The notes below the pieces were generated by a model. The model ran no database searches, was not told where the DNA came from, and was given only the letters and a program-made list of their open reading frames with translations. Of a stretch of DNA of 64,000 nucleotides, positions 14,913-23,686 are shown piece by piece. The position numbers and the translations under genes were made by a program. Every line of letters starts with the position of its first letter. Position 1 is the stretch's first letter. Source of the stretch: Rhodohalobacter sp. 614A (GTDB taxonomy: Bacteria > Bacteroidota > Rhodothermia > Balneolales > Balneolaceae); assembly GCF_021462415.1 (NCBI RefSeq), contig NZ_JAKEDS010000002.1, positions 682,001 to 746,000 of the forward strand, read 5' to 3'.

Positions 14913-15749
14913 ATGATCTCAGATCTGGACGTAGCAAAACAGGCTGCAAGAGAGGGTGTTCGAGTTATCAAATCATTTCGGGAAAAAGGCATTAAAATCA
15001 AGAAAAAAGGTTTCCACGATTTGGTGACGGATGCCGATGTTGAAACCGAAAAAGCAATTATCAAAGTCATAAAGAAGCATTTCCCTGATGATGAAATTCT
15101 TGCGGAGGAATCATCCGCTGAAGATGCGATGAGCGATTCGCGCGTATGGATTATTGACCCGATTGACGGTACAACAAATTTTGCCAACGGATTCCCGATT
15201 TATTGCGTATCCGTGGCATTGTGGGAAAACAAAGAGCCGAAAGTTGGAATTGTTATCGAGGTAAACCGCGAAGAAGAATTTACGGCCATTGCCGGAGAAG
15301 GCGCATGGTTGAACGACGAAGAGATTCATGTATCATCAACTGCTGAATATGAACACGCGTTTATCGGGACCGGCTTTCCCTATAACGATCTCTCTGTTGT
15401 GGATTCCTATCTCAAACTATTTCGCAAATTGATGGAAGACGTTCAGGGAATTCGGCGTCCCGGTTCAGCCGCTTATGATTTATGTTGTGTTGCCAGCGGC
15501 CGTTTCGACGGGTTTTATGAATATTCTCTCCACATTTGGGATGTTGCAGCTGCGGCATTGATTATTAAAGAAGCTGGTGGAACAGTAACCGACTGGGATG
15601 GAAGCGACAAATGGGCATTTGGTGAACGATTTGTTGCCGGGAATTCAGAGGTTCATTTCTATCTTCTTCATAAGATTCAGGAGTTTATCCCGGCTGAACA
15701 AAGAAAGGTGGTGACGGAGAGCCTCGATCATAAAAACTCCGCTTCATGA
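14913..15749 (+). CDS. suhB: Inositol monophosphatase family protein
   Basis: This 278-residue protein has the metal-binding motifs of the family: ILAEESS (residues 61-67), WIIDPIDGTTNFANGFP (75-91), and the C-terminal HIWDVAAAALIIKEAGG. It hydrolyses inositol-1-phosphate or related sugar phosphates with Mg2+. The gene symbol follows the closest bacterial namesake; the true substrate cannot be read from the sequence. It is followed after 1 bp by a membrane protein gene and then the LKR-like gene, suggesting a three-gene operon. Confidence 0.9.
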   Translation: MISDLDVAKQAAREGVRVIKSFREKGIKIKKKGFHDLVTDADVETEKAIIKVIKKHFPDDEILAEESSAEDAMSDSRVWIIDPIDGTTNFANGFPIYCVSVALWENKEPKVGIVIEVNREEEFTAIAGEGAWLNDEEIHVSSTAEYEHAFIGTGFPYNDLSVVDSYLKLFRKLMEDVQGIRRPGSAAYDLCCVASGRFDGFYEYSLHIWDVAAAALIIKEAGGTVTDWDGSDKWAFGERFVAGNSEVHFYLLHKIQEFIPAEQRKVVTESLDHKNSAS

Positions 15750-15750
15750 A

Positions 15751-16170
15751 ATGGAGTTTTCCCAATACATAACGTTGCCACATCTGTATCATTTATTAAG
15801 CAGCAAAGCAATATCGGCCACAATTTTAGGAATTTGCTTTCTTTTCATATTCAGCATGAACCTGGCAATAGTTAGTCTTTTTCTTATTTCGGTTTTAGCA
15901 ATTCCTTTTTCACTGTACATGCTTTTTGTTCTGTATAAGTACGAGAAAACTGGCTGGATAGCAGGTTTCATAGTCTGGATTGGAATTTCTTTTGTACCTC
16001 GTTTTTTTATCTCGGTTGACAATTTATTCCTGATTGCCTTCAAATATTTGCCGCTGTTTTTCTTTGTTTTGTATACCATTTTACTAAAAGAAAAAGTTGG
16101 GGAATGGATTATTGAAATGAAATTTGAACGAGAATCAAACCGACTCAGTCATTCAAAAGGAGATTTATGA
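15751..16170 (+). CDS. Small integral membrane protein
   Basis: This is a 139-residue protein with four hydrophobic segments (about 20-42, 45-65, 70-88, 94-112) and a charged C-terminal tail. It is not a recognised family. The ATG lies 1 bp after the suhB stop and its own stop overlaps the start of the LKR-like gene by 4 bp, so translation is probably coupled across all three. Confidence 0.7.
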   Translation: MEFSQYITLPHLYHLLSSKAISATILGICFLFIFSMNLAIVSLFLISVLAIPFSLYMLFVLYKYEKTGWIAGFIVWIGISFVPRFFISVDNLFLIAFKYLPLFFFVLYTILLKEKVGEWIIEMKFERESNRLSHSKGDL

Positions 16171-17465
16171 ACCGAATTGGAATCCGGCACGAAGATAAAT
16201 ATAAATTTGAGCGGAGAACGCCCATCATTCCGGATCACGTAAATGAACTCACCGAAAAGGAAGGTCTCTCATTTTTTGTGGAGAATTCCGAGAAGAGGAT
16301 TTTCAAAGATCAAGAGTATAAAGATGCCGGAGCTGTGGTAGCGGATGATCTTTCAGAATGTGATGTGATTTTTGGAGTGAAGGAGATGCCGGAGAATTAC
16401 TTTGAAGAGGGGAAAACTTACGTCTTTTTTTCTCATGTGATAAAGGGGCAGCCCTATAACATGCCGATGCTCAGGCGATTAATGGAGAAAAAAGCGACTC
16501 TCATCGATTATGAACGAATTGAGGGAGAAAAAGGACAGAGGCTGATCTTTTTCGGGCGTTATGCGGGGCTTGCCGGAATGATCAATACGCTGTGGACCAC
16601 CGGCCAAAGGCTTTTGGCAAATGGAATTGAAACTCCGTTCGCAAAACTCCAGCAAACAAGACATTACAATTCGCTGGATGAAGCAAAAGAAAATGTGTTT
16701 GAAATTGGCAACGAGATAAAAACTTCAGGATTATCGGAATCGGCCAAGCCATGCGTCATTGCGGTAACCGGAGATGGAAATGTATCGAAAGGAGCTTTGG
16801 AAATCCTGGATCTTTTGCCGGGTAAATCTGTCTCGGCGGAACAATTGAAAAATGGTGATTACGAAAAAAATCAGGTGATTATCAAAGTCAATTTGCTGGT
16901 CAGTGATTACATGATTCCAAATGGGGATTTTGAATTTGGCCTGCATCATTATATCAATAATCCTGATCAGTATACCTCAACCATTGAAGACTATCTGCCA
17001 AATATTGATGTCTTTGTGAATGGAATTTATTGGGATGAGAAATATCCCCGGTTAATCACCAAAAACTGGCTTCGGAAAATGGATGCTTCCAACCGATTGG
17101 AGCTAAAAGTAATCGGAGATATTACCTGTGATATTCATGGATCTGTTGAATGTACGGAGATGGCAACTCCAATTGAGGACCCGGTTTTTGTTTATAATCC
17201 TCAAACGGATTCCTTCCAAATGGGATTTGAAGGTCGGGGAGTAGCAGTAATGGCCGTCGATATTTTGCCCAGTGAATTGCCGCGAGAAGCATCCGTACAC
17301 TTCAGCGAAGCTTTAAAACCCTATCTTAAGAATTTTGCTGAGTCGGACTTTTCAAAATCTTTGGATCAACTAAATCTTCCTGATGAGATCAAAAAAGCAA
17401 TCATCGTTCATAAAGGAGAGCTCACGCCGGATTATAAGTATTTAGAATCAAGTTTGGCAGAATGA
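16167..17465 (+). CDS. Lysine-ketoglutarate reductase-like (saccharopine dehydrogenase, lysine-forming type)
   Basis: This 432-residue protein resembles the N-terminal half of eukaryotic alpha-aminoadipic semialdehyde synthase. It has the AlaDh/PNT-like N-terminus (GIRHEDKYKFERRTPIIPDH), KTYVFFSHVIKGQ, GRYAGLAGMINTLW, the nucleotide-binding VTGDGNVSKGALEIL (about residues 199-213), VNGIYWDEKYPRLIT, and DITCDIHGSVE. In the full animal enzyme this domain condenses lysine and 2-oxoglutarate to saccharopine; here the second (SDH) domain is absent and no separate partner is nearby. It overlaps the upstream membrane protein gene by 4 bp (ATGA). The reaction is inferred from similarity. Confidence 0.8.
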   Translation: MNRIGIRHEDKYKFERRTPIIPDHVNELTEKEGLSFFVENSEKRIFKDQEYKDAGAVVADDLSECDVIFGVKEMPENYFEEGKTYVFFSHVIKGQPYNMPMLRRLMEKKATLIDYERIEGEKGQRLIFFGRYAGLAGMINTLWTTGQRLLANGIETPFAKLQQTRHYNSLDEAKENVFEIGNEIKTSGLSESAKPCVIAVTGDGNVSKGALEILDLLPGKSVSAEQLKNGDYEKNQVIIKVNLLVSDYMIPNGDFEFGLHHYINNPDQYTSTIEDYLPNIDVFVNGIYWDEKYPRLITKNWLRKMDASNRLELKVIGDITCDIHGSVECTEMATPIEDPVFVYNPQTDSFQMGFEGRGVAVMAVDILPSELPREASVHFSEALKPYLKNFAESDFSKSLDQLNLPDEIKKAIIVHKGELTPDYKYLESSLAE

Positions 17466-17538
17466 TTTTGCTTCATTGTTGATTCTGATGGATGAATTAT
17501 TTAGAATTGATCCAAATTAGAAAACACAGATTACACTA

Positions 17539-18558
17539 ATGATTACGCACAGACACATTCTTTTTATCATCGCCGGTTTCCTTTTTTTCATCTCATGCTC
17601 GGATGAAGAAGTCGTGAATATTTACTCATCGCGGCATTACGATACGGATCTTCAACTCTACGAAAATTTTACAGAAAAGACTGGAATTGCAGTCAATTTA
17701 ATTGAAGGATCCAGTGATGAATTGATCGAAAGAATTAATAATGAAGGAATTAACAGTCCGGCCGATGTGGTCATTACGGTGGATGCAGGCCGCTTGTGGA
17801 GAGCAAAAGAGGCCGGTGTTCTCCAATCCTTTGAATCCGATTACTTAAGTGAAACGATTAACGACCAGATGCATGATCCCGAGGGATATTGGGTTGGATT
17901 GTCGAAGCGGGTGCGCGGAATTGTTTACAACAAAGAGGCAGTAGATACAACTGATCTGGAAGGATACTGGGAACTTGCAGATGACCAATGGAACGGAAGG
18001 ATTTGTATGCGGTCGTCCAACAATATTTACAATCAGTCTTTGGTTGCTTCTCTGATTGAAACGTATGGAGAAGAAGAAACAGAAGAGTGGGCAACAAATT
18101 TGGTCAATAATTTTGCACGATCTCCACAAGGTGGGGATACCGATCAGATCCAGGCTGTGGCTGCCGGTTTGTGTGATATTGCCATTGTAAATCACTACTA
18201 TTTGGCTCGTTTGATACGATCAGATTCTGAGGAAGATCGTGAAGTGGCCTCGCAAGTTGCCATGTATTTTCCTGCGGATGAGCATGGTGGGGCTCATGTG
18301 AATATCAGTGGAGCAGGTGTGGCAGCAAATTCACCAAATAAAGAAAATGCTATTCGGTTTATTGAATACCTGGCTACTGAAGAAGCCCAGCAATATTATG
18401 CAATTGCCAACAATGAATTTCCTGTTTTAACCACGATGGAACTTCCCGAAGTTTTGGGCCAGTTCGGCAATTTTGATACGGATGGAGTGAATGTGGCAAT
18501 GTATGGTATCAATAATCCAACGGCTATCCGTGTAATGGATCGGGCAGGGTGGAGGTAG
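17539..18558 (+). CDS. fbpA: Iron(III) ABC transporter substrate-binding lipoprotein
   Basis: This 339-residue protein has a lipoprotein signal ending at FFISC (Cys20). It then follows the FbpA/FutA pattern: VNIYSSRHYDTDLQLYENF, PADVVITVDAGRLWRAKEAGVLQ, a YNKEAV segment, a GRICMRSSNNIYNQSL loop, and the C-terminal GAGVAANSPNKENAIRFIEYL. It captures ferric iron outside the inner membrane and passes it to the permease. It converges with the fbpB-like gene at 18735-20444. No ATPase gene is close by. Confidence 0.88.
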   Translation: MITHRHILFIIAGFLFFISCSDEEVVNIYSSRHYDTDLQLYENFTEKTGIAVNLIEGSSDELIERINNEGINSPADVVITVDAGRLWRAKEAGVLQSFESDYLSETINDQMHDPEGYWVGLSKRVRGIVYNKEAVDTTDLEGYWELADDQWNGRICMRSSNNIYNQSLVASLIETYGEEETEEWATNLVNNFARSPQGGDTDQIQAVAAGLCDIAIVNHYYLARLIRSDSEEDREVASQVAMYFPADEHGGAHVNISGAGVAANSPNKENAIRFIEYLATEEAQQYYAIANNEFPVLTTMELPEVLGQFGNFDTDGVNVAMYGINNPTAIRVMDRAGWR

Positions 18559-18734
18559 CTCTTGACTTAAGACATGTTTTTTTGCTAAAAAATATCGGAT
18601 TGATCCCAATGGAAATATTGCTGTACATTCAGCATCGTGTCGAAAAAATACCATGTCTAAACAGGCCTATTCGTCAGATGAGGTTTTAGACAAAGAATTC
18701 GTTCTTAGCTGGCTCACTCATCCGATGAATCATA

Positions 18735-20444
18735 TTAAGTTTCCTTTTCTTCGGCTTTCCTCGTTTTTGCAATGGATCGGCTCAGGATATAAACGGGCAC
18801 AAGTCCAACAAGAATGATAGCCAGTGCAGCGCCTGACGATTCTCCCAGTCGTTCATCTGAAGCCAGCCGATAGACCTGAACGGCAAGAGTGTCAAAATTG
18901 AATGGCCGGACGATGATTGTTGCCGGCAACTCTTTGATAACATCTACAATTACAAGCATGATGGCTGTAAACAGGCTTCCTGACATCATCGGTACATGAA
19001 CCTTGCCTAATATTTTTCTGAAACTATATCCCATCCCTTCGGCCGCTTCATCCATGCTTGGGGTTATTTTTCCAAGACTCGCTTCAACCGTGTTGTAAGC
19101 CACAGCGAGGAAGCGAACCACATAGGCAAAGATCAGGGCGAAAATGGTTCCGCTTAAAATCAGTCCGGTTGAAACTCCAAATGAATCACGCATCCAGCTA
19201 TCAATTGTATTGTCGGTCCAGCCGAAGGGAATCAGGATTCCGACAGCAATCACTGATCCCGGAATAGCGTAACCCATAGAGCCAATTCTTGTTGCTGTCC
19301 GGGTGATCAAGTTTGGATTCAACCGAACGCCGTAAGCCATAATCAACGCAACCGCAAGCGCCACAAACCCGGCAATGAGAGCAACCAGGATAGTATTAAA
19401 ACTGAATTCAAAAAAGCGGGAATCAACGGCAATATCGAAGTTGGCGATCATCATATCCGTCAAAATCATCGTCGGGAATACAAAACCAATCAGTACCGGA
19501 ATAGTACAAAAAATGGTGCTACCCCATGCTTTCCACCCATTTAGCCGGTAAACGGAGAGCCGTTTAAAACGACCGGTGGTTTCGTGCTTCATTTTCATTT
19601 TATTCCGGCTTCTTCTTTCGAGAAGGATCAGAAACAGAATAAAAATCAACAGAAAAGCGGCGAGCTGAGCGGCAGCGGCCCGTTCTCCCAAACCAAACCA
19701 GGTTCGGTAGATTCCCGTTGTAAATGTCTGAACTCCGAAATAATCAACCGTACCAAAATCATTGAGAGTTTCCATCAAAGCCAATGCCATGCCGGCTGCA
19801 ATAGATGGACGTGCAAGAGGCAGTGCAATCTTATAAAAACTTTGAAAAGGTGTAGCACCAAGGCTCCGGCTCGCTTCAAGCAGGGACGTCGATTGCTCCA
19901 AAAAAGCTGCCCTCGTGATTAAATAAACATAGGGGAAGAAGACAAACGACATCATGATAATGGCCCCGCCAATGGAACGCACATCCGGGAAATAGTAATC
20001 GCCAAGTCCCCAGCCGGTGATATCACGAATCATATTTTGAAGGGGACCTGTATAGGCAAGAAAATCGGTGTAGGTATAGGCCATCAGGTAAGCCGGAACA
20101 GCCATGGGAAGTATCAACAGCCAATTAAAATATTTGCTGCCGGGGAATCGGCACATGGTAACCAGCCAGGCATTTCCAACGCCCAGAATAAAGACTCCGG
20201 TTCCGACACCAATCATGAGAATCAATGAATTCTTGATGTAGTCGGGGAGAACTGTTGAGGCGAGGTGTTGCCAGATATCACCGCTCGGGATAAAAATATT
20301 TGCAGCCACTGTTAGAACCGGAATGGAAACCATCAACGCTGCAAAAATGGTGAGAGCGTTCCACCAGCCCGATTCTGATTTGATGGAACCAGTCTTTGGC
20401 CAGAAATCACTGTTCTTCGTCATCTCAACAATGTTTCGGATCAT
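18735..20444 (-). CDS. fbpB: Iron(III) ABC transporter permease, fused two-domain type
   Basis: This 569-residue inner membrane protein has about twelve helices in two homologous halves. Each half carries the EAA-type ATPase-contact loop: EASRSLGATPFQSFYKIALP in the first and EAAEGMGYSFRKILGKVHVP in the second. This is the FbpB/SfuB layout. It moves iron delivered by the FbpA-type lipoprotein encoded convergently at 17539-18558. An FbpC ATPase is not in the window, so it must be encoded elsewhere or shared. Confidence 0.9.
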   Translation of the reverse strand: MIRNIVEMTKNSDFWPKTGSIKSESGWWNALTIFAALMVSIPVLTVAANIFIPSGDIWQHLASTVLPDYIKNSLILMIGVGTGVFILGVGNAWLVTMCRFPGSKYFNWLLILPMAVPAYLMAYTYTDFLAYTGPLQNMIRDITGWGLGDYYFPDVRSIGGAIIMMSFVFFPYVYLITRAAFLEQSTSLLEASRSLGATPFQSFYKIALPLARPSIAAGMALALMETLNDFGTVDYFGVQTFTTGIYRTWFGLGERAAAAQLAAFLLIFILFLILLERRSRNKMKMKHETTGRFKRLSVYRLNGWKAWGSTIFCTIPVLIGFVFPTMILTDMMIANFDIAVDSRFFEFSFNTILVALIAGFVALAVALIMAYGVRLNPNLITRTATRIGSMGYAIPGSVIAVGILIPFGWTDNTIDSWMRDSFGVSTGLILSGTIFALIFAYVVRFLAVAYNTVEASLGKITPSMDEAAEGMGYSFRKILGKVHVPMMSGSLFTAIMLVIVDVIKELPATIIVRPFNFDTLAVQVYRLASDERLGESSGAALAIILVGLVPVYILSRSIAKTRKAEEKET

Positions 20445-20488
20445 TTAAATGGTTTCATTTGTGATTGGATTGTTGATAGAGAAGAAAA

Positions 20489-21949
20489 TTAAATTCTGAA
20501 TTTCCATTCCGAAGAAGATTTTCCAAACTCTTTTTTCAGAACGAGGTTTGCGGCATGATAACCGCACATTCCGTGAACTCCGCCTCCCGGAGGGGTTGAA
20601 GAAGAACAAAAATAAATACCGTCAGCCGGAGTTGCATAAGGGTTTATCCAGTTGACAGGTCTTGAGAAAAGCTGCCAGATATCCTGCCGTCCGCCATTAA
20701 TATCTCCACCGATATAATTGGCATTGTACTCCTCAAAATCACTTGTATTCATTGTGACTTTCTTCTCAATAACATCTTTAAAACCGGGGGCGAACCGTTC
20801 AATCTGGTTTTCAATGATGTCGGTCATATCTTTTGTGGAACCGTTCGGTACATGGCAATATGCCCATAAAGTTTCCTTTTTATTCGGTGTTCGGGTTTTA
20901 TCAAACAAACTTTGCTGGGCAACCAGTACAAACGGGTTATCGGAATGATTTCCATTTGCTATCTCTTTTTCAGAAGCGGCGATCTCAGCAAAAGTTCCAC
21001 CAAGATGAACGGTTCCTGCCCGCCGGCATTCAGGATCTTTCCAGGGAACGGGTTCTTTTAAAATATAATCAACCTTAAAAACTCCGGAACCTCTTTTGAA
21101 TTTTCGCAATTTCCGTTTGTATGAGGATGGAAATTGGTCACCAACAATTAGCGAAACCTGTTGCGGTGTCAGGTCAAACAAAACTGCTTTTGAATCGGGC
21201 AGTTCTTTTAGCGACTCAACCTGGAAACCCGTTTCAATTTCGCCGCCTAAAGATTTAAAATATCCTGCCATTGCATTTGCCAACAACTGAGAACCACCTT
21301 CGGGCATAGGCCAGCCACCGGTATGTCCCGTTCCGAAGAAAACCAGGCCAATTGCTGTGGTAGCTATTTCATCAAGTGGGAGGATTGAATGAGCAGCCAT
21401 TCCTGCAAACAATGCTTTTGCCCGATCTGTTTTGAATTTTTTCTGGAACCTCGTGGCTGGCTGAAGTGCTTTCAATCCGAATAAACCCATTTGAACAGGA
21501 TTTTTGGGAAACGATAACGGACCTAAAAAATCCTTGCTCAAACCATCCCAGTTTTTTTGGATCGGCTTCATCAGCGTTCGATAATAATCCGCATCATCCT
21601 CCAAATGAAATGCTGTTTCCTGTAAGTCGTTAAACAAAACTCCGGCGGGTTGGTCGTCCAGCGGATGGACTGCCGGGTGAATCGGATGAATCCATTTCAG
21701 CCCAAATTTTCCCAAAGGCAACTTCTTGAGAAATGGGGAAGCAGCGGCCATTGGATGAATGGCAGAACAGATATCGTGAAAAAAACCAGGTTCTATCAAT
21801 TCTGCGGTTCTCACTCCCCCACCAATAGTTTCCGACGCTTCAAATATTTTAACGGAATAGCCTTCAAGTGCAAGCCGGATACCGGCGGCGAGACCATTGG
21901 GTCCCGAGCCTACAACAACAGCATCATAAGAAGAATCTTTTCGTGGCAA
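20489..21949 (-). CDS. Phytoene-desaturase-like NAD(P)/FAD-dependent oxidoreductase
   Basis: This is a 486-residue protein. The N-terminal FAD-binding Rossmann motif is VVVGSGPNGLAAGIRLALEG (residues 11-30), followed by the KIFEASETIGGGVRT segment of the CrtI/amine-oxidase superfamily. The C-terminal FAD motif is TPPGGGVHGMCGYHAAN. It is close to the PYROXD2/carotenoid-dehydrogenase-like group, and true CrtI activity is not certain. A phytoene synthase is present at 49512 but far away. It stands alone on the minus strand, 44 bp before fbpB, and the two may be co-transcribed. Confidence 0.82.
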   Translation of the reverse strand: MPRKDSSYDAVVVGSGPNGLAAGIRLALEGYSVKIFEASETIGGGVRTAELIEPGFFHDICSAIHPMAAASPFLKKLPLGKFGLKWIHPIHPAVHPLDDQPAGVLFNDLQETAFHLEDDADYYRTLMKPIQKNWDGLSKDFLGPLSFPKNPVQMGLFGLKALQPATRFQKKFKTDRAKALFAGMAAHSILPLDEIATTAIGLVFFGTGHTGGWPMPEGGSQLLANAMAGYFKSLGGEIETGFQVESLKELPDSKAVLFDLTPQQVSLIVGDQFPSSYKRKLRKFKRGSGVFKVDYILKEPVPWKDPECRRAGTVHLGGTFAEIAASEKEIANGNHSDNPFVLVAQQSLFDKTRTPNKKETLWAYCHVPNGSTKDMTDIIENQIERFAPGFKDVIEKKVTMNTSDFEEYNANYIGGDINGGRQDIWQLFSRPVNWINPYATPADGIYFCSSSTPPGGGVHGMCGYHAANLVLKKEFGKSSSEWKFRI

Positions 21950-22050
21950 TGGATTACAATCATTTTGAATCTTAACGGCCTGAAAGATACAAATGATTCA
22001 CCAAAGCTATAGACCATTTGCCGGGAATTCAGGAGAGAAAGAATTCGAAT

Positions 22051-22530
22051 TTATTCCGACGCTTGCGAAGAAGGAGGATGATTAAACAGCAGTTTTTTGA
22101 TTTTCCAATCTCCGTATTGATCTCGTTCCCAGTGAATCATTGATCGGGCCCAAAACGTTGAAGAATCACCTTCGGTAGAGATCCATTTTATTGAAAAGCT
22201 TCCAACTTCAATGGCTTGTTCTTTCGAAAAATTGATGGATTCCGTTACGTGATCGTACTCGGCACTCTGGTTCATATCAAAGAGGTCTTGATAAAATTCC
22301 TGAATGGCAGGTTTCCCTTCAAGCTCAAGAAGTTGCGGCGGGATCATAATCGCATCATCAAAAAAAATGGTCATACATCCTTCAGCATTCAAATCATTCC
22401 AATTCTGCCCAAATGTTTCCCAGCTTGCTTGTACGGCATCATAATCTTCAGGCGTATTTGTATCATTTTCACAACTGATTAAAGAAGCCAGCGAAATAAA
22501 GGCGAAGAATATATATAAGGATTCTTTCAT
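22051..22530 (-). CDS. SnoaL/DUF4440-like lipoprotein
   Basis: This is a 159-residue protein with a lipoprotein signal ending in LISC (Cys20). The mature domain has the cone-shaped NTF2-like pattern: VQASWETFGQNWNDLNAEGCMTIF, DDAIMIPPQ, GKPAIQEFYQDLF, ending in WKIKKLLFNHPP. This fold is common in small periplasmic or membrane-attached proteins and in some isomerases. The substrate is unknown. It is a single gene, divergent from the membrane protein at 22788. Confidence 0.8.
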   Translation of the reverse strand: MKESLYIFFAFISLASLISCENDTNTPEDYDAVQASWETFGQNWNDLNAEGCMTIFFDDAIMIPPQLLELEGKPAIQEFYQDLFDMNQSAEYDHVTESINFSKEQAIEVGSFSIKWISTEGDSSTFWARSMIHWERDQYGDWKIKKLLFNHPPSSQASE

Positions 22531-22787
22531 AGAATTCGGGAATCTGAGAGATTGTGAATGAAAGTTATAATTCTTTCAAGTCAAATACGCATTTTTGGTT
22601 TCAGAAAATGGTATAATCTCGATTTTTTTGATTCGAGGAGTTGGAAACAAATCAACAGAAGACATTCTAAGTTCTCGAGTGATCTTTTAAAAACATTTCG
22701 GATTTGACTTCTTCTTCCGCAAAGAAGTGGTTTTTTTTATTAGAACGATTCTTCATTACTTTTTACTGCACCATTTAAATAATCGGA

Positions 22788-23480
22788 ATGAATAATCATC
22801 CAAAACAATCTCCTGCCATAAATAAAAATGAACATCAGATCCATACGATCTTCATCCGGATATTGATGATTATTTTAACGATCGAATGGGCCTATCTGCT
22901 TTATGAAACACAATGGCTGTCACTTTTCCTTGTTTCACTAATTATAATTACACTTTTTGCTCCATCTCTTTTCAAAAGCAAAATGGATTTAGAGTTGCCG
23001 GCGGAATTCCATTTTATGGCCGTCATATTTGTTTTTGCATCGCTCTATCTTGGAGAAGTACAAGAGTTTTATCAAAGAATCTGGTGGTGGGATATCGCTT
23101 TACACACCACCGCCGGACTCATGATGGGAATTGTAGGGTTTCTGATGGTTTATATTTTAAATGAGAGTAAACATGTTGAGCTTCAAATGAGCGCAGCTTT
23201 CATAGCGCTCTTCGCTTTTGTATTTGCCGTATCGATTGGTACAATCTGGGAAATCTATGAGTTTTTTATGGATCAGGTGTTCGGTTTAAACATGCAAAAA
23301 GAAATGTTTACGGATCCATCCGGACTTACAGATACCATGTGGGATATGATTGTGAATGCATTAGGAGCATTTGTGATTAGTTTTACAGGGTGGATGTATA
23401 TCAGAAAGCAAAGACATTTCTTTATAAAATCTCTCATCCAGAAATTCATTGAAAAAAATCCATCCTGGTTTCGAAGATAA
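22788..23480 (+). CDS. DUF2238-like integral membrane protein
   Basis: This 230-residue protein has six hydrophobic segments. The conserved-looking WWWDIALHTTAGLMMG (about residues 97-112) and GTIWEIYEFFMDQVFG (about 149-164) fit the DUF2238 family of inner membrane proteins. The role is not known. It lies immediately upstream of the trp leader region but is separated from it by about 60 bp that contain the likely trp promoter, so it is probably not part of the operon. Confidence 0.75.
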   Translation: MNNHPKQSPAINKNEHQIHTIFIRILMIILTIEWAYLLYETQWLSLFLVSLIIITLFAPSLFKSKMDLELPAEFHFMAVIFVFASLYLGEVQEFYQRIWWWDIALHTTAGLMMGIVGFLMVYILNESKHVELQMSAAFIALFAFVFAVSIGTIWEIYEFFMDQVFGLNMQKEMFTDPSGLTDTMWDMIVNALGAFVISFTGWMYIRKQRHFFIKSLIQKFIEKNPSWFRR

Positions 23481-23540
23481 TATTCTAAAATTTTTTAAAG
23501 TGAAGTTGCATTTAAAAAACTGAACTGATAGTTTTCCTTC

Positions 23541-23621
23541 ATGATGAAAAATGGTTTAACAAATAACATTTGGTGGTGGCGCGGTCAAACATACTTTGGC
23601 AGTGGAATCACTATGATTTAA
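23541..23621 (+). CDS. trpL: trp operon leader peptide with three Trp codons
   Basis: A 26-codon frame starts with ATG ATG at 23541 and stops at 23619-23621. Codons 11-13 are TGG TGG TGG (23571-23579). It reads MMKNGLTNNIWWWRGQTY and then FGSGITMI. Three adjacent Trp codons in a tiny frame directly before a terminator and trpE are diagnostic of ribosome-mediated attenuation. A candidate promoter is TTG (23506-23508) with TAGTTTTC (23529-23536), 20 bp apart; this would place the transcript start very near the ATG, so the leader message may be almost leaderless. Confidence 0.88.
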   Translation: MMKNGLTNNIWWWRGQTYFGSGITMI

Positions 23622-23680
23622 ACCATACACAGAACGAATTTTAAAACCCACTGCAGTTACTCTGGAGTGGGTTTTTTTTT
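23551..23680 (+). promoter_or_regulatory. trp attenuator with mutually exclusive hairpins
   Basis: Segment 1, ATGGTTTAA (23551-23559), pairs with TTAAACCAT (23618-23626) around the Trp codons. GCAGTGG (23599-23605) pairs exactly with CCACTGC (23648-23654) as an antiterminator. The terminator stem AAAACCCACT (23643-23652) / AGTGGGTTTT (23666-23675) uses the same CCCACT bases, so antiterminator and terminator cannot coexist. A ribosome stalled at the Trp codons would block segment 1 and free the antiterminator, allowing trpE transcription when charged tRNA-Trp is scarce. Confidence 0.85.
23643..23680 (+). terminator. Attenuator terminator before trpE
   Basis: A 10-bp stem AAAACCCACT/AGTGGGTTTT ends in an uninterrupted T9 run (23672-23680). 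The trpE ATG is only 7 bp further on, so the hairpin may also hide the ribosome landing site. Confidence 0.9.
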
Positions 23681-23686
23681 GGACAT

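Noticed and set aside
18568-18657. AGACATG/CATGTCT inverted repeat between fbpA and fbpB
   Set aside because: Only 7 bp with an 80-bp gap and not followed by a clean T-run; too weak to call a terminator.
23481-23686. T-box or other riboswitch before trpE
   Set aside because: No T-box motif is seen; the leader peptide and alternative hairpins explain the region.
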